Assembly (NCBI GenBank): GCA_034666705.1
Contig: JAXDLH010000283.1
Coordinates: forward strand, 1 to 13,156
Direction of reading: 5' to 3'
Length of the DNA stretch: 13,156 bases
Origin: JAXDLH01 sp034666705
GTDB taxonomy: Bacteria; Chloroflexota; UBA6077; SHYK01
How positions within the stretch are numbered: position 1 is the first letter of the stretch; each line of letters opens with the position of its first letter. Made by a program: the position numbers and the translations under genes. The notes under the pieces are model-generated. The model was given only the letters and a program-made list of their open reading frames with translations, made no database searches and was not told the origin of the DNA. Positions 5,630 to 11,486 of the stretch are shown in pieces.

Positions 5630-6577
5630 GTGTCGGCAACGCCTGATTCGCTCGACGGAACTCGGCCACTCATCGCGGAGAGCGTGCTCGACCTTGTCGG
5701 TAACACGCCGCTGGTGCGGCTCAACCGCGTCGTGCCCGCTGGAATGGCGACGGTGTACGCGAAGCTCGAGGCGATGAATCCCGCGGGAAGCGTAAAGGAT
5801 CGGATTGCGTTATCCATGGTCGAGGAGGCAGAGCGAGCCGGCCGGCTACGACCGGGCGCGACGATCGTCGAGCCGACGAGCGGCAACACGGGCATCGGTT
5901 TGGCCATGGTCGCCGCGGCCAAGGGGTATCGCCTGATCTTGACCATGCCGGATGACATGAGCCTGGAGCGGCGGAAACTGCTGACCCGGTTCGGGGCTGA
6001 GCTCATCCTGACACCACGGGTGGAAGGAATGACCGGCGCCGTGCGGGCGGCCGAAGAGCTGGCACGCAAGAACCCTGATTACTTCATGCCACAGCAGTTC
6101 GAGAATGCGGCCAACCCAGAGGCGCACCGCCGAGGCACCGCCCGTGAGATTCTGCGGGCGCTCAACGGCAAGGTGGACGCGTTCGTGGCGGGCGTCGGCA
6201 CCGGTGGCACGATCACAGGAGTCGGGCAGGTGTTGAAGCAGGAGCGACCGGAAACCCTGGTGGTGGCGGTCGAGCCCACGGAGTCACCCTTGCTGAGCGG
6301 CGGGCGTGCCCGACCACACGGTATCCAGGGAATTGGCGCGAGCTTCGTGCCGCGGGTCTTCGATCGAACGGTGGTGGATGAGATCGTCACCGTGCAGGAT
6401 CAGGAAGCAATGCAGATGTCCCTCCGATTGGCACGCGAGGAGGGGCTGCTGGTAGGGATATCGGCCGGGGCGAACGTATTTGCGGCTCGGCAGATCGCCC
6501 AGCGGCTCGGGCCGGACAAGAATGTCGTGACGGTGCTGCCGGACACCGGCGAACGGTATCTCAGCATCGATTTGTAA
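5630..6577 (+). CDS. cysK: Cysteine synthase A (O-acetylserine sulfhydrylase)
   Basis: The 315-residue fold-type II PLP enzyme would make L-cysteine from O-acetylserine and sulfide. The hallmark order is present: GNTPLVRLN at the N-terminus, PLP lysine K56 in NPAGSVKDR, the substrate loop TSGNTG at 83-88, the phosphate-binding GTGGT at 190-194, and SPLLSGG followed by HGIQGIG, which is typical of CysK rather than CysM. I place the start at GTG 5630, with GGAAGG four bases upstream. A TTG at 5618 would add four residues but lacks a good site. It is second in the Rrf2-headed operon. With CysM downstream, the cell has two cysteine routes side by side, one for O-acetylserine and free sulfide and one for carrier-bound sulfur. 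Cystathionine beta-synthase activity cannot be excluded from sequence alone. Confidence 0.93.
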   Translation: MSATPDSLDGTRPLIAESVLDLVGNTPLVRLNRVVPAGMATVYAKLEAMNPAGSVKDRIALSMVEEAERAGRLRPGATIVEPTSGNTGIGLAMVAAAKGYRLILTMPDDMSLERRKLLTRFGAELILTPRVEGMTGAVRAAEELARKNPDYFMPQQFENAANPEAHRRGTAREILRALNGKVDAFVAGVGTGGTITGVGQVLKQERPETLVVAVEPTESPLLSGGRARPHGIQGIGASFVPRVFDRTVVDEIVTVQDQEAMQMSLRLAREEGLLVGISAGANVFAARQIAQRLGPDKNVVTVLPDTGERYLSIDL

Positions 6578-6637
6578 CAGCACCGGAGCGCCCAATTTTC
6601 GGTGGGGCGAACGGTTACCCGGAAAGAGAGAGCAACA

Positions 6638-7483
6638 ATGGCAGTTGAAACCAATGCAGCGCAGCCCAATACGCTGACCTTCGATCAGATCCGTCGGTAT
6701 CAGCGACAGATCATCATGCCCGAGGTAGGGAGCATCGGTCAGCGCAAGCTTCTCAATGCCAAAGTGCTCCTCATCGGCGCGGGTGGCCTCGGTTCGCCGG
6801 CGGCGCTGTACCTCGCCGCCGCGGGTGTCGGCACCGTTGGCATCGTCGACTTCGACGTAGTCGACGAGTCGAATCTGCACCGCCAGATCCTGCACGGTCA
6901 GAGTGACGTCGGACGCACGAAGGTCGACTCGGCGGCTGATACGCTGCGCGAGATCAACCCGGACGTTCAGGTGATCGGCTTCAACGAGCCGATCTCCTCT
7001 GAGAACGCGTTCGAGATCATTGGCCAGTTCGACATCGTGGTCAATGGGTCGGATAACTTTCCTACCCGCTACCTGGTAAACGACACCTGCGTGCTGCTGA
7101 AAAAGCCGTTGGTTGACGGCAGTATCTTTCGCTTCGAGGGCCAGGCCACGGTCTACGTGCCTGGCTCGGGCTGCTACCGTTGCGTATTCCCTTCGCCGCC
7201 GCCGCCCGGCGCCGTGCCGAGTTGCGCGGAGGCAGGCGTGCTTGGCGTGCTGCCGGGCATCATCGGTTCGATCCAGGCAGTGGAGACGATGAAGCTGATC
7301 TTGAATCAAGGCGAGTCATTGCAGAACCGGCTGCTGATTTTCGACTCGCTGCCGATGGAGTTCCGCGAGGTGCGCGTGCGACGCGACCCGAATTGCCCCA
7401 TCTGCGGCGACGAGCCAACCATCACCGAGTTGATCGATTACGAAGCGTTCTGCGGCGGCCCGGAAGCATCGGCGCTTAGCTGA
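6638..7483 (+). CDS. moeB: MoeB/ThiF-type carrier-activating adenylyltransferase
   Basis: The 281-residue E1-like enzyme would adenylate the C-terminal glycine of the small carriers with ATP, so that sulfide or a persulfide can make the thiocarboxylate. The nucleotide loop G47-AGGLG-G52 is followed by D71, D73 and the SNLHRQ motif (78-83). D139 in GSDNFPTR is the conserved Mg-ATP aspartate region. The zinc cysteines are C179-x2-C182 and C253-x2-C256, and C196 lies in SCAEAG. The C-terminal rhodanese domain found in mycobacterial MoeZ is absent, so sulfur must come from sulfide or a separate donor. The ATG at 6638 follows a GGAAAGAGAG stretch; an earlier GTG at 6602 would add 12 unrelated residues. 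The carrier gene lies 40 bases downstream. As the only such enzyme in view it may serve both carriers; molybdopterin or thiamin roles cannot be excluded. Confidence 0.92.
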   Translation: MAVETNAAQPNTLTFDQIRRYQRQIIMPEVGSIGQRKLLNAKVLLIGAGGLGSPAALYLAAAGVGTVGIVDFDVVDESNLHRQILHGQSDVGRTKVDSAADTLREINPDVQVIGFNEPISSENAFEIIGQFDIVVNGSDNFPTRYLVNDTCVLLKKPLVDGSIFRFEGQATVYVPGSGCYRCVFPSPPPPGAVPSCAEAGVLGVLPGIIGSIQAVETMKLILNQGESLQNRLLIFDSLPMEFREVRVRRDPNCPICGDEPTITELIDYEAFCGGPEASALS

Positions 7484-7523
7484 TCCAGATGCGCAGGACG
7501 AATCAGGGCAGGGGGAACCCCGG

Positions 7524-7799
7524 ATGAGTATTGAGGTTCGCGTGCCGACAGTATTGCGCAAACATACCGCCGGCGCGCGTTTGGTACAGGCCGACGGCGC
7601 CAACGTGGCTGCCGTGATCGACAGCCTCGAGCATCAGTACCCGGGACTGCGAGATGAGCTGTTAGCTGAGGACGGCCAGGTCCGGCAGTTCGTGAACATC
7701 TACGTCAACGACGAGGACATCCGCTATCTCGACCGCCTGCAGACCAGGATTGCGGACGGCGACAGCCTCGCCATTCTGCCGGCTGTTGCCGGAGGGTGA
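7524..7799 (+). CDS. cysO: CysO-type sulfur carrier protein (Gly-Gly tail)
   Basis: This 91-residue ubiquitin-like protein ends exactly in G90-G91, the mature form for adenylation and thiocarboxylation. In M. tuberculosis the homologous CysO thiocarboxylate reacts on CysM with the O-phosphoserine-derived aminoacrylate; the cysteine then moves to the C-terminal amide and is released by Mec. The same three genes are adjacent here (carrier, cysM, JAMM protease), with the activating enzyme just upstream. A GGGGGAA site precedes the ATG. The stop codon lies five bases before the CysM start, so the two are translationally coupled. It is about 55 percent identical to the GGA carrier at 4674-4952, which points to an old duplication with division of labour. 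Confidence 0.93.
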   Translation: MSIEVRVPTVLRKHTAGARLVQADGANVAAVIDSLEHQYPGLRDELLAEDGQVRQFVNIYVNDEDIRYLDRLQTRIADGDSLAILPAVAGG

Positions 7800-7804
7800 C
7801 CACC

Positions 7805-8761
7805 GTGCGATCCGAGCTGCGCCGCGCCCCCGCCTCTTCAATGCTCGACCTGATCGGAAACACGCCGCTGGTCGAGCTTCGGCACTTCAGTCCGAAAGAA
7901 GGGGTGCGAATCTTCGCGAAGCTGGAGGGATTCAACCCGACCGGCAGCGTGAAGGATCGGATCGCACTCGCTATGGTCGAACAGGCGGAGCGCGATGGAC
8001 TGCTCCGTCCCGGCCAAACGTTGATCGAGCCGACGAGCGGGAATACCGGTATCTCCCTCGCAATGGTCTGCAAACTCAAGGGCTATGCATTCAAGGCGAT
8101 CATGCCGCAAAACGTGAGCGGGGAGCGGACCCAACTGCTCGAGGCGTTCGGCGCCGAGATCATCCCCACGGACGGTTCCAGAGGCTCGAACGGCGCGATC
8201 GAGGTCGCGCAAGCGCTCGCGGCGAAGAACCCCGACTATTACATGCCGTACCAGTACGGCAATCCGGCGAACCCCCTGGCTCACGAGCAGACTACCGGGC
8301 CAGAGATCCTCGCGGCGCTGCCCGACATCACGGCGTTCGTCGCCGGTCTTGGCACTGGCGGCACGCTGATGGGAGTCGGCCGCGCGCTCAAGCGGTATGA
8401 CGAGCGGATTCGGGTCGTCGCCGCTGAGCCAAATCTCGGCGAGCTGGTACAGGGATTGCGCAGTCTCGACGAGGGCTTTATTCCGCCGATCCTGGATCAG
8501 TCACTGCTGGATGGGAAGATGATCGTCCATGCCGAGGAGAGCTTCCAATATACGAAAGAGCTGCTCTGGCATGAGGGAATCTTTGCGGGAATCTCCTCGG
8601 GTGGCGCGCTCGCGAAGGCCGTCAAAATCGGACAGGGCATGACCCGCGGCAACATCGTCGTGCTCATGGCTGACGGTGGTTGGAAGTACCTCAGCACCGA
8701 GGTATGGACGTCCGACGTGGACGAGGCCAGCGAGCGACTCAAGAATCAGCTCACGTGGTAG
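7805..8761 (+). CDS. cysM: O-phosphoserine-type cysteine synthase CysM (CysO-dependent)
   Basis: The 318-residue PLP enzyme closely follows the layout of M. tuberculosis CysM. PLP lysine K50 is in NPTGSVKDR, TSGNTGIS is at 77-84, YQYGNPAN at 150-156, and GLGTGGTLMG at 181-190. R219 in LRSLDEGF aligns with mycobacterial Arg220, which recognises the phosphate of O-phosphoserine. The C-terminal GWKYLST is the lid that closes the active site. I therefore predict O-phosphoserine plus CysO thiocarboxylate as substrates. GTG 7805 is preferred because GGAGG (7791-7795) is nine bases upstream; GTG 7796 abuts that site and overlaps the carrier stop. The lack of a phosphoserine-making gene in the window is not informative. 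Confidence 0.94.
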   Translation: MRSELRRAPASSMLDLIGNTPLVELRHFSPKEGVRIFAKLEGFNPTGSVKDRIALAMVEQAERDGLLRPGQTLIEPTSGNTGISLAMVCKLKGYAFKAIMPQNVSGERTQLLEAFGAEIIPTDGSRGSNGAIEVAQALAAKNPDYYMPYQYGNPANPLAHEQTTGPEILAALPDITAFVAGLGTGGTLMGVGRALKRYDERIRVVAAEPNLGELVQGLRSLDEGFIPPILDQSLLDGKMIVHAEESFQYTKELLWHEGIFAGISSGGALAKAVKIGQGMTRGNIVVLMADGGWKYLSTEVWTSDVDEASERLKNQLTW

Positions 8762-8804
8762 CGGCGCGCGGCAGCTCGCGCGACGACTTCAATCCGCCGA
8801 GAGA

Positions 8805-9230
8805 ATGCCAGTGGTCGTAATTCCCCGTCCTCAACTCGATGAGATCATCGGCCACGCGACCGCGTCTCCCAGCGAGGAGATCTGTGGCATCCTCGGCGGC
8901 CGCGACGGCCGCGTGGAGCGCGTCTACCGTGCCCAAAACGCCGCTGACCCCGCCCAGCGTCGCACTCGCTTTACGATGGATCCCCGGGACATCATGGAGA
9001 TCAGCGACCGCATCGAGGACGACGGCCTCGATCTGATCGGTTTCTACCATTCCCACACGCATACGCAGGCGTATCCCTCCCCCACGGACGTTGCCGACTG
9101 GCCGGCGCGCTGGTACCCGGATGCGCTCTGCTTCATCTGCTCCCTCATGGACGAGGAGCGGCCCCACGTCCGCGGCTTTCACATCGATGAGAGCGGCGCG
9201 ATCACCGAAGATACCGTGTCGGTCGAGTAA
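8805..9230 (+). CDS. mec: JAMM/MPN+ zinc metalloprotease of the Mec (CysO-cysteine peptidase) type
   Basis: The 141-residue protein has the complete JAMM zinc site: Glu25 in EEICG, H82 and H84 in YHSHTHTQ, S92 and D95 in AYPSPTD. These match mycobacterial Mec almost word for word around the metal. Mec hydrolyses the bond between the carrier and its C-terminal cysteine. In the Wolinella homocysteine pathway the related HcyD also removes the Ala from HcyS-GGA and later frees homocysteine. As the only JAMM gene in the window it could do all three jobs here. The ATG at 8805 has only a weak GAGAG site. The frame stays open back into cysM but the added residues are not Mec-like. It is last in the six-gene operon, and a 10-bp hairpin overlaps its stop. 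Confidence 0.94.
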   Translation: MPVVVIPRPQLDEIIGHATASPSEEICGILGGRDGRVERVYRAQNAADPAQRRTRFTMDPRDIMEISDRIEDDGLDLIGFYHSHTHTQAYPSPTDVADWPARWYPDALCFICSLMDEERPHVRGFHIDESGAITEDTVSVE

Positions 9231-9245
9231 CGGCGACTCGACCGA
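9219..9245 (+). terminator. Hairpin at the end of the cysteine operon (candidate terminator)
   Basis: A perfect 10-bp stem pairs TCGGTCGAGT (9219-9228) with ACTCGACCGA (9236-9245) around a 7-base loop that includes the last two bases of the mec stop codon. No T-run follows, so it is either a U-less terminator, an mRNA 3' stability hairpin, or both. Its position at the operon boundary is the main support. Confidence 0.45.
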
Positions 9246-9283
9246 GAGCAACCTGCCCACAAAGTCTTGCGCTGACCACGGCG

Positions 9284-9289
9284 TATACT
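9284..9289 (+). promoter_or_regulatory. Candidate -10 element of the two-component operon (near-leaderless)
   Basis: TATACT ends ten bases before the response regulator ATG. No good -35 lies 16-18 bases upstream and no Shine-Dalgarno precedes the ATG. Transcription would start within a few bases of the start codon, which would give a leaderless or near-leaderless message. Confidence 0.35.
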
Positions 9290-9299
9290 CAGCATTGCT

Positions 9300-9974
9300 A
9301 TGCCGGCGCAGATACTGGTCATCGACGACGACCCGAAGATCACGCAGATGCTGCGTCGCGCCCTGACCCTCGACGGCTATGCAGTCGAGACCGCGGGCTC
9401 CGGTGCTGCTGGCCTGGATGCGGCACGGGCTACACCGCCCGACCTGGTAGTCCTCGACGTCCTCATGCCGGAGATCGACGGGCTCGAGGTGTGCCGGCGC
9501 CTCCGCCAGGTAGGTGATACTCCCATCCTGCTCCTCACTGCGAAGGACGAGGTCGAGGACCGAGTGCGAGGCCTGGACAGCGGCGCGGACGATTACGTCG
9601 TCAAGCCATTTGCGCTCGAAGAGCTGCTGGCGCGCATCCGCGCGCTGCTCCGCCGCCACGAGCCGGTGAGCAACGAGACGCTGCGGTACGAGGACCTGAC
9701 GCTCGATATGGGCACTCGGACCGCGTGGCGTGGGGGGCGCGAGATCCTGCTCTCCACGACGGAGTTCGAGCTGCTGCACTATTTCCTCCGCCATCCGCGT
9801 CGCGTGCTGACGCGCGATGCCATCCTGAACGCGGTGTGGGGCGACCATTTCGAGCGGCCGACCAACGTGGTCGAGGTCTACATGGGCTACCTGCGCGCCA
9901 AGCTCGAGGCGAACGACGAGCCCCGGTTGCTGCAAACGGTGCGCGGCGCCGGCTACGTGTTGCGGGAAGGCTGA
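9300..9974 (+). CDS. OmpR/PhoB-family response regulator
   Basis: The 224-residue regulator has a receiver domain (about 1-120) and a winged-helix DNA-binding domain (about 127-222). The acidic pocket is D10-D11, the phosphoacceptor is D53 in LDVLMP, the switch residue is T80, and K102 is in VKPF. The effector domain carries the family signatures LSTTEFELLHYFL and VRGAGYVLREG. It would activate or repress promoters when phosphorylated by the kinase encoded three bases downstream. It resembles the MprA type, but the target genes are unknown. It is separated from the sulfur operon by a hairpin and its own -10 element, so it is probably a separate unit. Confidence 0.95.
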   Translation: MPAQILVIDDDPKITQMLRRALTLDGYAVETAGSGAAGLDAARATPPDLVVLDVLMPEIDGLEVCRRLRQVGDTPILLLTAKDEVEDRVRGLDSGADDYVVKPFALEELLARIRALLRRHEPVSNETLRYEDLTLDMGTRTAWRGGREILLSTTEFELLHYFLRHPRRVLTRDAILNAVWGDHFERPTNVVEVYMGYLRAKLEANDEPRLLQTVRGAGYVLREG

Positions 9975-9977
9975 GCC

Positions 9978-11417
9978 GTGCCGCTTCGCCTGCGCCTCGC
10001 CCTGCTGAACGCCATTGTGCTCGCCGGTGCGATCCTTGCCCTCGGCATGCTCACCTATGCCCTCGAGGCCCGCAGCCTCCTCGACGATCTCGACGAGTCG
10101 CTGCATACCCAGGCTGGCAATCTGACCACGGTGTATCAGGCGCGCGCGACGCTGCCGCCGCGCACGCGCGAGCGGGTCATCCCCCAGCCGAGTGTCTTCT
10201 CCGGACCGACCTTTCTCGTGCAGGTCCTGGGTACAGATGGCAGCGTGCTAGAGCGCTCGGCGGCCCTCGCGGGCAGCACCCTTCCGGTTAAGGAACAAAC
10301 GCTGTTGCGCGCCGGCGAAGGCGCCGAGGTGTTCGAGAGCGTGCTGCTCGACCGCCAGCAGATGCGCGTTTTCACGACGGCGATGGTGAGCGACGAGGAA
10401 TTCCTCGGGTACCTCCAGGTCGCCCGCCCACTGCAACCGCCGCTCGACGCGCTCGCCACGCTCCGCACAACGCTCCTTGGCGCCGGCGCGATGCTCCTTG
10501 TGGTCTCGATGTTCGTGGCCTGGCTACTGGCCGGATACTCGCTCCGCCCAATCGGACGTATTACCCAGGCCGCCCGGGCCGTGGCGCTCTCAGGGCGACT
10601 CGACAGCCGCCTGACACCGGTGGCGACGCGCGATGAGCTGGCGCGGCTGGTGGAGACGTTCAACGCGATGATGGATCGGCTCGAGGGAGCCTTCACCGCG
10701 CAGCGGCGCTTCGTAGCCGACGCATCGCATGAGCTGCGCACGCCGCTCACGACGATCCGGGGCAATCTCGAGCTCCTGCGCCGCAGCGGCGCGGTGCGTG
10801 ACCCGGAGATGGGTGATGCGCTCGAAGATGTGATCGGCGAGACGGAGCGTATGGCGCGGCTGGTCCAGGGCCTCCTCGCGCTCGCCCGAGCCGATGCGGG
10901 CCAAAAACTCGAACTCCAGCCTATACAGTTGGATGAACTAGCCCACTCGGTGTACCGCGAAGTGCAGTTGCTCGCCGGCGGCGTTGCAATCCGGCTGAGC
11001 CGGGTCGATCCGGTCGAGGTCATAGGCGATGCAGATGCTCTGAAGCAACTGCTGCTGATCCTAGCGGAGAACGGGGTGAAGTACACCCCGCCGGGTGGCG
11101 CTGTGACCCTGAGTGTGGTCTATGATCAAAGCGACGTTGTGCTCAGCGTTCAGGACACGGGGCCGGGGATTCCCCCGGACGTGAAGCCCCACATCTTTGA
11201 ACGGTTTTACCGGGCGCCTACCGCCCGCTCGCAGGGTGGGACTGGGCTTGGGCTCGCCATCGCACAATGGATTGCGAGCGAGCACGGAGTCCAGATCGTG
11301 GCGGAGTCGGAACCGGGAAGCGGCACCACATTCAGCGTGCGCATGCCCGGGCGGCTCGTCACGGCGCCACCGGAGCCTCGGGGCGCGGCCGCGCCGGAGC
11401 TCGCCCCCACGGCGTAG
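9978..11417 (+). CDS. Membrane sensor histidine kinase (HAMP, HisKA, HATPase)
   Basis: The 479-residue kinase pairs with the preceding regulator. Membrane segments are near residues 7-28 and 166-187, enclosing an extracytoplasmic sensor of about 135 residues. A HAMP linker (about 188-240) leads to the dimerisation domain with H251 in DASHELRTPL. The ATP domain shows the N box (LAENGVKYTP, N365), G1 DTGPGIP at 393-399 and G2 GGTGLGLAI at 420-428. The C-terminal 20 residues are Pro/Ala-rich and probably unstructured. The GTG start lies three bases after the regulator stop, so translation is coupled. The signal is not evident from the sensor sequence. Confidence 0.95.
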   Translation: MPLRLRLALLNAIVLAGAILALGMLTYALEARSLLDDLDESLHTQAGNLTTVYQARATLPPRTRERVIPQPSVFSGPTFLVQVLGTDGSVLERSAALAGSTLPVKEQTLLRAGEGAEVFESVLLDRQQMRVFTTAMVSDEEFLGYLQVARPLQPPLDALATLRTTLLGAGAMLLVVSMFVAWLLAGYSLRPIGRITQAARAVALSGRLDSRLTPVATRDELARLVETFNAMMDRLEGAFTAQRRFVADASHELRTPLTTIRGNLELLRRSGAVRDPEMGDALEDVIGETERMARLVQGLLALARADAGQKLELQPIQLDELAHSVYREVQLLAGGVAIRLSRVDPVEVIGDADALKQLLLILAENGVKYTPPGGAVTLSVVYDQSDVVLSVQDTGPGIPPDVKPHIFERFYRAPTARSQGGTGLGLAIAQWIASEHGVQIVAESEPGSGTTFSVRMPGRLVTAPPEPRGAAAPELAPTA

Positions 11418-11486
11418 TGACGCGCTTATCCGCCTCTTAGCGCCCTCTGGTAGGGTACGAGCCCATCACACAGCATTGGTGAGCGC

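Noticed and set aside
8751..10106. Long open frame of 451 codons on the minus strand
   Set aside because: It lies opposite the JAMM, response regulator and start of the kinase genes, which have full domain motifs. The minus product is rich in Arg, His and Asp with no recognisable domain, typical of antisense shadows in GC-rich DNA.
10136..11086. Minus-strand open frame of 316 codons within the kinase gene
   Set aside because: It is Ser/Arg-rich, has no domain, and lies opposite a complete histidine kinase.
11451..11456. TAGGGT as a -10 element for the sulfatase-superfamily gene
   Set aside because: No recognisable -35 at proper spacing; the match is weak and the gene could also be read from the kinase transcript.
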